Below the pieces are notes generated by a model. That model was not told the DNA's origin. It worked only from the letters and a program-made list of their open reading frames with translations, and searched no databases. Positions 23,286 to 33,505 of a stretch of DNA of 64,000 bases are shown one piece after another. Source of the DNA: Oryzomonas japonica (GTDB lineage Bacteria > Desulfobacterota > Desulfuromonadia > Geobacterales > Pseudopelobacteraceae); contig NZ_VZQZ01000001.1 in NCBI RefSeq assembly GCF_008802365.1, forward strand, positions 248,001 through 312,000. The letters run 5' to 3'. The position numbers and the translations under genes are program-made. Numbering within the stretch: the first letter of the stretch is position 1; each line of letters opens with the position of its first letter.

Positions 23286-25610
23286 ATGTCGCAGAATCTC
23301 GTTATCGTAGAATCGCCCGCCAAGGCGAAGACCATAGAGAAGTTCCTGGGCAAGGATTACAAGGTCTTGGCCTCTTTCGGCCATGTACGGGCCCTGCCCA
23401 GCAAACAGGGCTCGGTGGATATCGGGAACGATTTCGAACCCAAATATCATGTGCTGCCCGAGAGCAAGAAGCACCTCGACGCCATCAAAAAGGCCCTCAA
23501 GGAATCCGACCGACTGCTTCTCGCAACTGACCCCGACCGCGAAGGGGAGGCCATTTCCTGGCATCTGCTGGCTGCCCTGGGGCTGGACAAAAAGAAGAAT
23601 CCGGGCATCGAGATCCAGCGTGTCGTGTTCCACGAGATCACCAAGGATGCCATCATCCATGCCGTGGAACATCCCCGCGCCATTGCCGCCGAACTGGTGG
23701 ACGCCCAGCAGGCCCGTTCGGTGCTGGATTACCTGGTCGGTTTCAACCTTTCCCCCTTCCTGTGGAAGAAGATCCGTTACGGCCTTTCGGCCGGCAGGGT
23801 GCAATCGGTGGCCCTGCGTCTGGTCTGCGAACGGGAAAAGGAGATCCAGGCCTTTGTCGAGCAGGAATACTGGACCATTGCGGCCCGCCTGGGGGTTGCA
23901 CCGGGGCAGGAGTTCAAGGCCGGCCTCGTGGCGGTGGGCGGCAAGAAGCTGGGCAAGTTCGACATCCCCGGCGAAGAGGTGGCGACCGGCCTGAAAGCGG
24001 CCCTCCAGTCGGGCAGCTACCGGGTCGACAAGATCACCAAGACCGAGAAGAAACGCACCCCGGCACCGCCGTTCACCACCTCGACCCTCCAGCAGGAGGC
24101 CTCCCGCAAGCTCGGCTTTTCGGCCAAGAAGACCATGTCCACGGCCCAGAAGCTCTACGAGGGGATCGACATCGGAGAGGGGGGCACGGTCGGTCTGATC
24201 ACCTATATGCGTACCGACAGCGTCAACCTCTCCAACCAGGCCCTTCTGGAGGCCCACGACGTCATCTCCGCCGCCTACGGCCCGGAATACGCCCTGGCCA
24301 AGCCTCGTCTCTACCGTACCAAGACCAAGAACGCCCAGGAGGCCCATGAGGCCATCCGGCCGACCTATATCTCCAAGACCCCGGCCGAGTTGAAGAAGTT
24401 CCTGACCCCCGATCTGCACAAGCTGTACGAACTGATCTGGAAACGCACCGTGGCCTGCCAGATGGCCGAGGCGCTCTTGGATCAGACCTCGGTGGACATT
24501 GCGGCGGACCTTGCCGCGCCCCCCGCCGCCGGCCCGTTCAGCGGAGCCCGGCAGGCCGGCCTGCGCGCCAGCGGCACGGTGATCCGGTTTCCCGGCTTCA
24601 TGAAGCTCTATATCGAGGGGCTGGACGATCAGGACGAGGAAAAGGAAGGGCTGTTGCCCGCCATGGCTGAAGGTGTCTCCCTCAAACAGCACGAGATCAT
24701 CCCGGAACAGCATTTCACCCAGCCGCCGCCGCGCTACACCGAGGCCACCCTGGTCAAGACCCTGGAGGAGTACGGCATCGGCCGCCCATCCACCTATGCC
24801 TCGATCATGAACACCCTGGTGGAGCGCAAGTATACCCGCCTGGACAAGAAACGCTTCTTCCCCGAGGATGTGGGCATGGTGGTGAACGACCTGCTGACGG
24901 CCCATTTCGCGCGCTACGTGGACTACAACTTCACCGCCGGGCTGGAGGAGGAACTGGACCAGGTCTCCCGGGGCGAAAAACAGTGGAAGCCGCTCCTGAA
25001 GGAGTTCTGGGAGCCGTTCTCCACCCTGCTCAAGCAGAAGGAGGGGGAGGTCAACAAGTCCGACCTGACCACCGAAGCCATGGACGAGGCCTGCCCCGAA
25101 TGCGGCAAGCCGTTGGTGGTCAAGCTGGGCAAGCGGGGCAAGTTCATCGCCTGTTCCGGCTTTCAGGAGGGGTGTAAATACACCCGCAACATCGATGCGG
25201 AAAAAGGTGCCGAGTCGGCGGAGCCGGTCCTGTCCGACGAGAAGTGCGAAAAATGCGGCCAGCCGATGCTGATCAAGGACGGTCGCTACGGCAAATACCT
25301 GGCCTGCTCCGGCTATCCGGCCTGCAAGAACATCCAGCCGCTGGTCAAGCCCCGGGGCACCGGCGTGGTCTGTCCTGAGTGCAAGGAAGGGGAGTTGACG
25401 GAAAAGAAATCCCGCTACGGCAAGATGTTCTACTCCTGCAACCGCTATCCCCAGTGCAAGTTTGCCCTGTGGGACCTGCCGGTGGAACGGAAATGCCCCA
25501 AGTGCGGTTTCCCGCTGCTGGTGAAGAAGATCAGCAAGCGCGAGGGGGAGTACGTCAAGTGCCCCAAGGAAGGGTGCGACTTCAAAGAGGGCGGCAAGGA
25601 AGCGAAATAA
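23286..25610 (+). CDS. topA: DNA topoisomerase I
   Basis: Relaxes negatively supercoiled DNA by a type IA single-strand passage. It is 774 aa with an N-terminal Toprim domain ('LVIVESPAKAKTIEKFLG', 'ATDPDREGEAISWHL') and the catalytic tyrosine at about residue 307 in 'LITYMRTDSVNLS'. Four C-terminal Cys4 zinc-ribbon modules follow ('CPECGKPLV', 'CEKCGQPML', 'CPECKEGEL', 'CPKCGFPLL'). Multiple zinc ribbons are usual in Desulfuromonadales TopA. It abuts trmFO with no gap. Confidence 0.97.
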   Translation: MSQNLVIVESPAKAKTIEKFLGKDYKVLASFGHVRALPSKQGSVDIGNDFEPKYHVLPESKKHLDAIKKALKESDRLLLATDPDREGEAISWHLLAALGLDKKKNPGIEIQRVVFHEITKDAIIHAVEHPRAIAAELVDAQQARSVLDYLVGFNLSPFLWKKIRYGLSAGRVQSVALRLVCEREKEIQAFVEQEYWTIAARLGVAPGQEFKAGLVAVGGKKLGKFDIPGEEVATGLKAALQSGSYRVDKITKTEKKRTPAPPFTTSTLQQEASRKLGFSAKKTMSTAQKLYEGIDIGEGGTVGLITYMRTDSVNLSNQALLEAHDVISAAYGPEYALAKPRLYRTKTKNAQEAHEAIRPTYISKTPAELKKFLTPDLHKLYELIWKRTVACQMAEALLDQTSVDIAADLAAPPAAGPFSGARQAGLRASGTVIRFPGFMKLYIEGLDDQDEEKEGLLPAMAEGVSLKQHEIIPEQHFTQPPPRYTEATLVKTLEEYGIGRPSTYASIMNTLVERKYTRLDKKRFFPEDVGMVVNDLLTAHFARYVDYNFTAGLEEELDQVSRGEKQWKPLLKEFWEPFSTLLKQKEGEVNKSDLTTEAMDEACPECGKPLVVKLGKRGKFIACSGFQEGCKYTRNIDAEKGAESAEPVLSDEKCEKCGQPMLIKDGRYGKYLACSGYPACKNIQPLVKPRGTGVVCPECKEGELTEKKSRYGKMFYSCNRYPQCKFALWDLPVERKCPKCGFPLLVKKISKREGEYVKCPKEGCDFKEGGKEAK

Positions 25611-26912
25611 TTGGAAACTCTTACCATCATCGGAGCTGGCCTGGCAGGTTGCGAAGCTGCGTGGCAGGCGGCGCAGCGCGGCGTTTCCGTCGTCCTTCAC
25701 GAAATGAAGCCCGAGCGCTTCTCCCCGGCCCACCATCTGGCGGGCCTGGCGGAGTTGGTCTGTTCCAACTCCCTGCGGGGGGACTCCCTTGAAAACGCTG
25801 TGGGGCTCCTCAAGGAGGAGTTGCGGCGCTGCGGCTCCCTGACCATGGAGGCGGCCGAAGCCACCCGCGTCCCGGCAGGCGGCGCCCTGGCCGTGGATCG
25901 GCAACTTTTCTCCGACTATATCACCGCGAAGATCGCTGCGCATCCCCTCATCCGGCTGGAGCGGGGCGAGGTTACCGACCTGCCCGCCGCCGGTACCGTG
26001 GTCATCGCCTCAGGCCCCCTGACCAGCGATGCCCTGGCGGAACCGCTGGCCCGCTTGACCGGGGACCGGCTGTACTTCTACGACGCCATCGCCCCCATCG
26101 TTGCCGCCGACTCCCTCGACATGACCACGATCTTCGCCGCCTCGCGTTACGGCAAGGGGGACGGGGACGACTATCTCAACTGCCCCATGAATGAGGCGGA
26201 GTACCTGCGGTTCGTGGATGAACTGGTCAGAGGGGAAAAGGTTCCGCCGCGGGATTTCGAAAAGATCGTCCACTTCGAGGGGTGCATGCCGGTTGAGGAG
26301 ATGGCGGAGCGGGGCGTGGAAACGCTCCGGTTCGGGCCCATGAAGCCGGTGGGGTTGAGCGACCCCCGCACGGGCGTCGAGCCCCACGCCGTGATCCAAC
26401 TCAGGGCCGAAAACCGGGAACGGACCATGTTCAATCTGGTAGGCTTCCAGACCAAGCTGACCTGGCCGGAGCAGCGGCGCATCTTCCGTATGATTCCGGG
26501 ACTGGAGCGGGCCGAGTTCGTCCGTTTGGGCTCCCTGCACCGCAATACCTTCATCAATGCCCCGGCCCTGCTGCTGGAGACCCAGCAGCTCAAAAGCGAC
26601 CCCCGCATCATCTTCGCCGGCCAGATCACCGGGGTGGAGGGGTATGTGGAATCGGCGGCCAGCGGTTTCCTGGCGGGCATAAACGCCGCATGTCTCCAGC
26701 AGGGACGCCCCCTGCCGGTGCCCCCCGCCGAAACGGCCCTGGGGGCGCTGGTGCATCACATCACCAACGCCGACGTGCGTCACTTCCAGCCCATGAACGT
26801 CAATTACGGATTGTTCCCCGAGCTTGCGGGGCGGGTGAAGAAAAAGGAAAAGCGTCAGAAACTGGCGGAACGCGCCCTGGAGAGGCTTGAGGATTGGCGC
26901 GCCGGTTTGTAG
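25611..26912 (+). CDS. trmFO: tRNA m5U54 methyltransferase (folate/FAD-dependent)
   Basis: Forms ribothymidine at tRNA position 54 using methylene-THF and FADH2. It is 433 aa with the FAD site '[13 protein letters not shown]' at residues 6-18 and conserved Cys51 in '[13 protein letters not shown]', plus '[11 protein letters not shown]', which holds the second conserved Cys. The start is TTG at 25611, directly after the topA stop, with GGAAG inside topA as the RBS; no later start keeps the glycine-rich FAD motif. It ends 6 nt from a convergent EamA transporter. Confidence 0.95.
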   Translation: METLTIIGAGLAGCEAAWQAAQRGVSVVLHEMKPERFSPAHHLAGLAELVCSNSLRGDSLENAVGLLKEELRRCGSLTMEAAEATRVPAGGALAVDRQLFSDYITAKIAAHPLIRLERGEVTDLPAAGTVVIASGPLTSDALAEPLARLTGDRLYFYDAIAPIVAADSLDMTTIFAASRYGKGDGDDYLNCPMNEAEYLRFVDELVRGEKVPPRDFEKIVHFEGCMPVEEMAERGVETLRFGPMKPVGLSDPRTGVEPHAVIQLRAENRERTMFNLVGFQTKLTWPEQRRIFRMIPGLERAEFVRLGSLHRNTFINAPALLLETQQLKSDPRIIFAGQITGVEGYVESAASGFLAGINAACLQQGRPLPVPPAETALGALVHHITNADVRHFQPMNVNYGLFPELAGRVKKKEKRQKLAERALERLEDWRAGL

Positions 26913-26918
26913 GCGTCC

Positions 26919-27839
26919 CTACTCTCCGGCCCGGTACTCATCCAGTTCACCGATCTCCGCTTCAGCGCTCCCCTCCTTTGCCAGCTTGCCCAAATCTTCC
27001 GGCAGGATGGAGACAATCATCCCGCCTAGAATCAACAGAGCCCCAGCCAAACCATAGATGCCCAGCCGCTCGTTGATCGCGTACCAGGCGTACAGGGCCG
27101 CAAAAACCGGTTCGGTACAGAAGATCAGAGCCGTGTTGGTGTGGCTGATGAAACGCTGCATGGACGTCTGCACCAGAAAGGCGAACACGGTTGCGATCAG
27201 TGAGCAGACGATCAGGGTCCCCAGAAGTTGGGGGTGCCAGACAAAAACCTGCTTGCCGCGGATAACGGCGCCGGCGGTACTCAAGAGGGCCACCATGCCC
27301 AACTGTATGGCGGTCAGCCAGTAGTAGTCGCTCTGGCGGGCAAACTCGCCGGTATAGATCAGGTGCAGGGAGACACAGAGGGCGCAGATGGCGGCCAGAA
27401 TGTCGCCGGTGGTGAAGTGCCAGGTCCCGTTGCCGCACAGAAGGAACAAGCCGGCAACGGAAAGGATCACGGCGACCCTGACGGTCCTCGGAATACGCTG
27501 GCGCAGCATGAGCGCCGAGATGACCGGCACCATGACGACGTTCAACCCGGTCAGGAAGGCGGTATTGGAGGCGCTGGTGTAGAGCAGTGCGACGGTTTGG
27601 AAGGCATAGGAGCCGAACAGGAATACCCCCATCAGGCACCCTTGGCGCAGGGTCCCCCTGTCCAGGCGCTTGCCCTTGATCATGCTGACCGGCAGGATCA
27701 AGGCGAAGGCCAGGATGAAGCGCTGGGCCAGAAATACGAAAACATCGACGCTTTCCACGGCCTCCTTGACGACCGTGAAGGTCACCCCCCAGAAAAAGGT
27801 GGTGGTCAGCAGCAACACTGCTGCTTTGAATCGGTTCAT
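26919..27839 (-). CDS. EamA/DMT-family inner-membrane transporter
   Basis: Protein of 306 aa with about ten hydrophobic helices in two EamA repeats. It starts 'LLLTTTFFWGVTFTVVKEAVESVDVFVFLAQRFI', the usual first-repeat pattern. DMT proteins export amino acids, nucleosides or other small metabolites; the substrate is not predictable. It is monocistronic and convergent with trmFO. Confidence 0.88.
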   Translation of the reverse strand: MNRFKAAVLLLTTTFFWGVTFTVVKEAVESVDVFVFLAQRFILAFALILPVSMIKGKRLDRGTLRQGCLMGVFLFGSYAFQTVALLYTSASNTAFLTGLNVVMVPVISALMLRQRIPRTVRVAVILSVAGLFLLCGNGTWHFTTGDILAAICALCVSLHLIYTGEFARQSDYYWLTAIQLGMVALLSTAGAVIRGKQVFVWHPQLLGTLIVCSLIATVFAFLVQTSMQRFISHTNTALIFCTEPVFAALYAWYAINERLGIYGLAGALLILGGMIVSILPEDLGKLAKEGSAEAEIGELDEYRAGE

Positions 27840-27991
27840 TGCCTGATACTCCGGAATCCACTGAATAATTTATTTTTATCAAAAATAGTAATATCCACAT
27901 GTTTCATAAACGAAGGAGCCCGCGAGGGCAAGCAAAAAGCTGCGACATCGTGCAAATGGTTTCCGAAACGTTGCGAACCGGTGTTTTTTTG

Positions 27992-28021
27992 TTGACAATA
28001 CTGCGTTACATCCCCTAAAAG
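27992..28021 (+). promoter_or_regulatory. Likely promoter of the amino-acid ABC operon
   Basis: TTGACA (27992-27997) followed after 18 nt by TAAAAG, a fair -10 match. The gene starts about 55 nt downstream. The rest of 27840-28076 shows nothing else I can name. Confidence 0.5.
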
Positions 28022-28076
28022 AACAGCGTGGTCTTACCATTATCGTTTACAGTTTAATGAAAAAGGAGAGGATCCA

Positions 28077-28820
28077 ATGAAATTTTTGCGTACGTTTACT
28101 GCAACTGCGGCATTGCTGGCCGCTTTGTCCCTCACCGCATTTGCCGCCCCCAAGAGCATCAAGGTCGCCACCGACGCCACTTGGCCGCCGATGGAGATGG
28201 TTGACACGAACAAGCAGATCGTCGGCTATGATATCGACTTCTTGAAAGCTGTCGCCAAAGAGGCTGGCGTGGCGGTCGTGATCAAAAACACCGCCTGGGA
28301 CGGCATCTTTGCCGGTCTTGATTCCGGCCAGTACGACGCCATCATCTCTTCCGTCACCATCACGAAAGAACGCCAGGCAAAATATGATTTTACCGAGCCG
28401 TATACCAGCATCGGCCAAATCCTGATCGTCCCCAAAACCAACAAGACCGCCAAGGTCATTGCCGACCTGAAGGGCAAGAAGGTCGGTGCCCAGATCGGCA
28501 CGACAGGTGCGATGGAGATCAAGAAGGTCACCGGCGTCGAGCTCAAAACCTATGACGAGATCGGCCTGGCCTTCGAGGACATGGCAGCCGGCCGCATCTT
28601 CGGCGTGGTGTGCGACGAGCCGGTTGCCGCCCACTTTGCCCTCCAGAAAAAAGAGTACAAGGACAAATTCAAGATCGTCGGCAAATCCTTCACCAAGGAA
28701 GCCTACGGTATTGTCGTGAAAAAGGGTAACAAGGACCTGGTCGCCCTTCTCAACAAGGGGATCAAGGCGGTGAAGGCCAAGAAGCTGGACACCAAGATCC
28801 ACACCAAGTGGGTGAAATAA
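28077..28820 (+). CDS. Polar amino-acid ABC transporter, periplasmic binding protein
   Basis: Protein of 247 aa with a Sec signal peptide (cleavage after 'AFA', about residue 23) and the SBP_bac_3 fold: 'KVATDATWPPMEMVDTNKQIVGYDIDF' then 'WDGIFAGLDSGQYDAIISSVTIT'. The Arg normally binding the ligand carboxylate follows in 'TKERQAKYDFTEPY'. It belongs to the GlnH/ArtJ/HisJ type; the amino acid bound is not certain. It is first in an operon with permease and ATPase, and a GC hairpin follows it. Confidence 0.93.
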   Translation: MKFLRTFTATAALLAALSLTAFAAPKSIKVATDATWPPMEMVDTNKQIVGYDIDFLKAVAKEAGVAVVIKNTAWDGIFAGLDSGQYDAIISSVTITKERQAKYDFTEPYTSIGQILIVPKTNKTAKVIADLKGKKVGAQIGTTGAMEIKKVTGVELKTYDEIGLAFEDMAAGRIFGVVCDEPVAAHFALQKKEYKDKFKIVGKSFTKEAYGIVVKKGNKDLVALLNKGIKAVKAKKLDTKIHTKWVK

Positions 28821-28829
28821 TTTGCTGAG

Positions 28830-28855
28830 AAGGGGCGGCTTCCCGGCCGCCCCTT
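28830..28855 (+). other. GC-rich hairpin between binding protein and permease genes
   Basis: AAGGGGCGGC and GCCGCCCCTT form a 10-bp stem with a 6-nt loop and no U-tract. Such hairpins often protect the upstream mRNA from 3' decay, so the binding protein is made in excess of the membrane subunits. Partial termination is also possible. Confidence 0.6.
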
Positions 28856-28871
28856 CCCTTGCCCAACGCCC

Positions 28872-29660
28872 ATGTCAAAAAATCCTACATCCCATACCCC
28901 CATAGATGTCGGCGACGGAGCCGCCATCCCCAACAAGAACGACGCCGGGTTGTTTACCGCCTGGCGCATCGCTTTTTTTGGCGCGATCTTCGTCTCCCTG
29001 TATCTTGCCTTTGGCAAGTCTGACCCTTATTACGAGATCTTCAAATTCGTCCCGGACGGCATTCTGGTCACCTTCAAGGTCACCTTCGGGGCCATCCTGC
29101 TGGCCACGTGCATCGGCCTGATCACCGGACTGGGAAGAATCTCCGACAACCGGTTCATCAACGGCGCCGCTTCACTGTATGTGGAGGTGATTCGCGGCAT
29201 CCCGCTTCTGGTCCAGATCTTCTACATCTATTACGCCTTGGGCCGTTTCGTGAAAATCCCGGATATGCTGAGCGCCATCATCGCCATGGCGGTCTGCTAC
29301 GGCGCCTACATGGGCGAAGTCTTCCGGGCCGGCATCCAGTCCATACCCAAGGGGCAGATGGAGGCGGCCCTGTCCCTGGGCATGTCCCGCGGCCAGGCCA
29401 TGCGGCAGGTCATTCTGCCCCAGGCCTTCAAGGTGGTGCTGCCCCCCATCGGCAATGAGTTCATCGCCCTGCTCAAGGACTCCTCCCTGGTCTCCATCCT
29501 GGCAGTCTCCGACCTGCTGCGCCGCGGCCGGGAGTATGCCTCGGAAACCTTCAGCTATTTTGAAACCTATACGGTTATCGCCCTGATCTACTTGGTCATG
29601 ACCCTGTTTTTTTCCAAGTTAATCGGTATCATGGAGGAACGGCTCAATGCAGGAAAATAG
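28872..29660 (+). CDS. Polar amino-acid ABC transporter, permease
   Basis: Protein of 262 aa of the HisMQ type with '[19 protein letters not shown]' and the EAA loop '[33 protein letters not shown]' (in parts), which contacts the ATPase. It has an unusual N-terminal extension of about 35 residues before TM1. The 3' end overlaps the ATPase gene by 14 nt, indicating translational coupling. A single permease gene suggests a homodimer. Confidence 0.94.
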   Translation: MSKNPTSHTPIDVGDGAAIPNKNDAGLFTAWRIAFFGAIFVSLYLAFGKSDPYYEIFKFVPDGILVTFKVTFGAILLATCIGLITGLGRISDNRFINGAASLYVEVIRGIPLLVQIFYIYYALGRFVKIPDMLSAIIAMAVCYGAYMGEVFRAGIQSIPKGQMEAALSLGMSRGQAMRQVILPQAFKVVLPPIGNEFIALLKDSSLVSILAVSDLLRRGREYASETFSYFETYTVIALIYLVMTLFFSKLIGIMEERLNAGK

Positions 29661-30390
29661 CCGACTTATGATAGAGGCGCGCGAGGTCTCCAAGTTCTAT
29701 GGGGCGTTCCAGGCGCTGAAGAATGTCTCCTTCAGCGTCCGGGACGGCGAAAAAGTGGTCATCATCGGCCCCAGCGGTTCAGGCAAGAGTACCATCCTGC
29801 GCTCCATCAACCGTCTTGAGACCATCGACCGGGGCACCATCATCGTGGACGGCATGGATGTCAGCGACCCGAAGGTCGATATCTGCAAGGTACGGGAAGA
29901 GATCGGGATGGTGTTCCAGTCCTTCAACCTCTTTCCCCACAAGACCGTGCTGGAGAACCTGACCCTGGCCCAGACGGTGGTCCGCAAGCGCAACCGTCGG
30001 GAAGCGGAGCAGATTGCCCTGGAACTGCTCAAGAAGGTCGGCATCGCCGAGAAGGCCGCCGCCTATCCGGCCAAACTCTCCGGCGGCCAGCAGCAACGGG
30101 TGGCCATTGCCCGCTCCCTAGCCATGAACCCCAAGGCGATCCTGTTCGACGAACCGACCTCGGCCCTTGACCCGGAGATGATCGGCGAGGTCTTGGATGT
30201 CATGAAGAACCTGGCCCAGGAAGGGATGACCATGGTGGTGGTGACCCACGAGATGGGCTTTGCCCGCGAGGTGGCCGACCGGGTCATTTTCATGGACCAT
30301 GGCCAAATCGTGGAGGAAGGAACGCCGGAGCATTTCTTCACCAGTCCCGACCATGAACGGGCCAAGCTGTTTCTGAGCCAAATATTGTAA
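29647..30390 (+). CDS. Polar amino-acid ABC transporter, ATP-binding protein
   Basis: GlnQ-type ATPase of 247 aa. Walker A is 'GPSGSGKST', Q-loop in '[19 protein letters not shown]', signature '[17 protein letters not shown]', Walker B '[14 protein letters not shown]', and H-loop 'VVTHEMGFA'. The ATG at 29647 overlaps the permease gene, with GGAGG 9 nt upstream. It completes the SBP-permease-ATPase operon. Confidence 0.95.
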   Translation: MQENSRLMIEAREVSKFYGAFQALKNVSFSVRDGEKVVIIGPSGSGKSTILRSINRLETIDRGTIIVDGMDVSDPKVDICKVREEIGMVFQSFNLFPHKTVLENLTLAQTVVRKRNRREAEQIALELLKKVGIAEKAAAYPAKLSGGQQQRVAIARSLAMNPKAILFDEPTSALDPEMIGEVLDVMKNLAQEGMTMVVVTHEMGFAREVADRVIFMDHGQIVEEGTPEHFFTSPDHERAKLFLSQIL

Positions 30391-30460
30391 TGCGCAGTAC
30401 GCGCACTCCCTTTGAAGGGGGGATGTAATCAGCAGAACATCACACAAAGGAGGAAGTACC

Positions 30461-31864
30461 ATGAAAAGACGTAATGTCCTTGCAGCGTTGGCCATTCTCG
30501 GCGTGACCGCCGCTGCGACCACTCCGGCAATGGCGCTGGAAAACGAGTTCCACGGAATGTTCCAGGCGCAGTACATCAACTCCAACTTCAACGGAGCAGC
30601 CACAACCACTTTCCCCGCTAATGCCGGTGTAGGGCCGACCTACGGTGGCGATACCCAGTACGTCCCCTTCGGCCTGCCCAAACATGTATACTCGGCCAAC
30701 TTCGTCGAGCAGCGCGCCCGGCTCGGCTACACCGCCAAGGCCAGCAGCGACCTGAAACTGGTCACCCAATTTGAGTTGGACTACGCCTATTGGGGCGACA
30801 GCTCCTACGGCACGCATCGCAATCACGGCGCGGCCATCGGTGCAGACCAGACCAACATCGAGACCAAGAGCATCTACCTGGATGCCAATATCTTCAAGGA
30901 CGTCAACATGAGGCTGGGCATGATGCCCTATAACGACTCCTTCAAAAGCATCATGTTCGACGCCGACATGGCCGGCATCGCCTTCTCCAGCAGCTACAAC
31001 AAATTCACCCCCACCATCGGCTTCTTCCGCTTCAACGACACCGGCAACAATAAAGACAACGTATTGGGCCACCTGACCAACGACCTGTTCGTACTGGACG
31101 GCAAGTATGAAGTGAACAAGGACCTGAAGGTGGGCGCTGCCTACTACTTCTTCAGAAACAATGCTATTACTACCGATAGCAATGATCTCACCAATATTGA
31201 TTTCCAACAGGACGTCAAGCTCCATACCTTGGGCCTGAACGCCGAGTACACCGCCGGCCCGCTGACCCTGAACGGGTTCGGTATCCTGGAAGTGGGCACG
31301 GTCAACGCGCGTGCCACCACCGCCTATGCCCTCAATGCCGGTGCCAAGTACAAGGTCGGTTCTGGTAAAGCCCATGCCGAGTTCCTGTATGTATCCGGTG
31401 ATTCCGGCACGACCGGCCACAGCAACGCCTTCTACGCAGTGTTCAATAATGTTGGCACTGCTGAGCACGGTTACTATGACAACGAGATGGTCATCCTGGG
31501 CCGCGATAAAAACGCCATGACCACCGACAATTCGATCATTGCCACTGCCGGGAACTTTGGCCAGGGCCAGATCGGCGGCTATATCGGCTATGAACTGCCG
31601 CTCACCGACCGGCTGACCACCGCCGCCAATGCCGGTTTTGCCGCTGTGGCCAAGGATAACGGTGCGTTCGGCAAAGCTCACAAGAGCAACTACCTGGGCA
31701 CCGAGATCAACGCCGAGGCCAACTACAAGCTGCTCGAAAACCTTACCGGCGGTGTCCGTGTCGCCTACGTGTTCCTGGGCGATTACTACAAGGGAGTTGC
31801 CCTGAACGGTGAGACACCGGTCAACCCCTATGATGCCAAGATCATCTTCAAGTACGCGTTCTAA
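30461..31864 (+). CDS. Outer-membrane beta-barrel porin
   Basis: Protein of 467 aa with a signal peptide ending 'AMALEN' (about residue 27), then alternating aromatic/polar strands and a terminal phenylalanine ('IIFKYAF'), the C-terminal signature for BAM-mediated insertion. Strands such as 'RLGYTAKASSDLKLVTQFELDYAYWG' are porin-like. It follows the amino-acid ABC operon by 70 nt with its own AGGAGG, so it may provide outer-membrane entry for the same solutes. A GGGGCGC/GCGCCCC hairpin lies downstream (31879-31896). Confidence 0.82.
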   Translation: MKRRNVLAALAILGVTAAATTPAMALENEFHGMFQAQYINSNFNGAATTTFPANAGVGPTYGGDTQYVPFGLPKHVYSANFVEQRARLGYTAKASSDLKLVTQFELDYAYWGDSSYGTHRNHGAAIGADQTNIETKSIYLDANIFKDVNMRLGMMPYNDSFKSIMFDADMAGIAFSSSYNKFTPTIGFFRFNDTGNNKDNVLGHLTNDLFVLDGKYEVNKDLKVGAAYYFFRNNAITTDSNDLTNIDFQQDVKLHTLGLNAEYTAGPLTLNGFGILEVGTVNARATTAYALNAGAKYKVGSGKAHAEFLYVSGDSGTTGHSNAFYAVFNNVGTAEHGYYDNEMVILGRDKNAMTTDNSIIATAGNFGQGQIGGYIGYELPLTDRLTTAANAGFAAVAKDNGAFGKAHKSNYLGTEINAEANYKLLENLTGGVRVAYVFLGDYYKGVALNGETPVNPYDAKIIFKYAF

Positions 31865-31926
31865 TTTCTGAAATCCATGGGGCGCTTCTGCGCCCCTGCT
31901 TCATTCCAAAGAAAAGGAGCAGACCC

Positions 31927-32205
31927 ATGAAAAAAGTTCTGATTGCCGTACTGACCGCCTTTGCCCTCTCCGCCGCTACCGCGGCGTTTGCAGCCGATGT
32001 GAAGAGCAGTGAAAAAGACGAGTGCCTCCTGGCCTCCAAGGGATGCAAGGATCAGGTGGACAGCATCCAGCAGCGGATCAGGAAGATCAACACCGAGATC
32101 AAGAAGGGCAAGAAGGTTTATTCCGCAGAGGAATTGAAAAAACTGCAGCAGAAGCTGAAGGAAGCGGACGAAATCCTGAACAACCTCGATAAGCCGGGTC
32201 GCTAA
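31927..32205 (+). CDS. Small periplasmic coiled-coil protein, unknown function
   Basis: Protein of 92 aa. Residues 1-22 are a signal peptide ('LIAVLTAFALSAATAAFA'). The mature part has two Cys ('DECLLASKGCKD'), which could form a disulfide, and a charged helix 'DSIQQRIRKINTEIKKGKK' followed by 'EELKKLQQKLKEADEIL'. I do not recognise a named family. It sits between the porin and a LivK-type protein with a good AAGGAG, so it is probably in the same transcript. Confidence 0.75.
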   Translation: MKKVLIAVLTAFALSAATAAFAADVKSSEKDECLLASKGCKDQVDSIQQRIRKINTEIKKGKKVYSAEELKKLQQKLKEADEILNNLDKPGR

Positions 32206-32235
32206 CCAGACACTATCTCTCCAAGGGAGGAAACC

Positions 32236-33423
32236 ATGAACTTCAAGAAGAGTGCTGCCCTGTTGTTGGCCGGCGTACTGGCCCTGTCTGTAACCGCCGG
32301 CTGCAAGAAAAAGGAAGAGGCAAAACCTGATGCGGCTCCCAAGGCTGCCGGCGACACGGTAAAGATCGGCTTTCTCGGCGCCCTGACCGGTGACGTCGCC
32401 ATGTTCGGCGCGCCGACCCTGGTCGGCATGAAGATGGCAGCCGAAGAGATCAATGCGGCCGGCGGCGTCAACGGCAAGAAGATCGAGATCGTTGAAGCCG
32501 ATGACCGCGGCGACAAGCAGGAAGGGGCCTCGGTCACCCAGAAACTGATCAGCCGCGACAATGTTGTGGCTATCGTGGGCGACCCGACCACCGGCATCAC
32601 CAAGGTTGCCGCCCCGATTGCCCAGAAGGCCCAGGTTGTGCTGCTCTCGGCCGGCGCCACCGGCCCGGGCGTGGTGGAGATCGGCGATTACATCTTCCGC
32701 GACACGCTGCTGGACAGTGTGGCGATCCCGGCCCTGCTGGATTACTACGCCAAGAACCTCAAGTTCAAGAAGGTGGCCATGCTCACCTCGGACAACAACG
32801 ATTACAGCGTCGGCATGTCCCAGCTCTTCCGTGACTCCGCCAAAGGCGCCGGCATCGAGATCGTGGCCGACGAGAAGATCAAGGACGGGGACAAGGACTT
32901 CTCCGGCCAGATGACCAACATCAAGGCCAAAAAACCTGACATCCTCTTCTACTCCGGCTACTACACCGAGGGCGCCCTGCTCATGAAGGAAGCCCGCAAG
33001 CAGGGGATCAAGGTCAACATATTCGGCGGCGACGGCCTGTTCTCGCCCGAGTTCATCAAGCTGGGCGGCACAGCGGTGGAAGGTGCCATGTCCTACGTCG
33101 GGTTCTCCCCCGAACAGGCGTCACCGGTGACCGCCAAATTCATCGAAGCCTTCAAGGGCAAGAACAACGGTGCCCTTCCGGGCCTGTTCGACGCCCAGGG
33201 GTATGATGCGGTCAAGCTTATCGCCTCTGCCATGACCGCCGCCAAGAGCAACGATCCGAAGGTGTTCAAGGATGCCATCGCCAAGATCAAAAACTTCGAA
33301 GGCGTTTCCGGCACGATCACCATCCGCAACAACCGCGAGCCGATCAAGTCGCCGCTCTGCCTGCTGGAAGTCAAAGGCGGCAAATATGTCCTGAAGGCCA
33401 AGGTCCCGGTCAAGATGGATTAA
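32236..33423 (+). CDS. LivK-type branched-chain amino-acid ABC binding lipoprotein
   Basis: Protein of 395 aa with lipobox T-A-G-C (Cys22) followed by a charged linker and a Peripla_BP_6 domain: 'VKIGFLGALTGDVAMFGAPTLVGMKMAAEEINAAGG' (in parts), 'VVAIVGDPTTGITKVAAPIAQ'. This family binds leucine/valine-type or other amino acids and amides. No LivH/M/G/F genes follow, so it is an orphan that must work with a transporter elsewhere. It closes the solute-uptake block of 28-33.4 kb and ends at a strong terminator. Confidence 0.9.
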   Translation: MNFKKSAALLLAGVLALSVTAGCKKKEEAKPDAAPKAAGDTVKIGFLGALTGDVAMFGAPTLVGMKMAAEEINAAGGVNGKKIEIVEADDRGDKQEGASVTQKLISRDNVVAIVGDPTTGITKVAAPIAQKAQVVLLSAGATGPGVVEIGDYIFRDTLLDSVAIPALLDYYAKNLKFKKVAMLTSDNNDYSVGMSQLFRDSAKGAGIEIVADEKIKDGDKDFSGQMTNIKAKKPDILFYSGYYTEGALLMKEARKQGIKVNIFGGDGLFSPEFIKLGGTAVEGAMSYVGFSPEQASPVTAKFIEAFKGKNNGALPGLFDAQGYDAVKLIASAMTAAKSNDPKVFKDAIAKIKNFEGVSGTITIRNNREPIKSPLCLLEVKGGKYVLKAKVPVKMD

Positions 33424-33461
33424 GTTGCATCGCAACGCTTTCGTGGGTGCCTCCGCGAATG

Positions 33462-33505
33462 CAAACGCCGTGCGACCTTTATGGTCGCGCGGCGTTTGTT
33501 TTTTT
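33462..33505 (+). terminator. Intrinsic terminator of the LivK-type gene
   Basis: CAAACGCCG/CGGCGTTTG and GCGACC/GGTCGC form a long stem with one mismatch, followed by seven T. Eleven G follow directly (33506-33516), then the convergent regulator gene. Confidence 0.9.
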
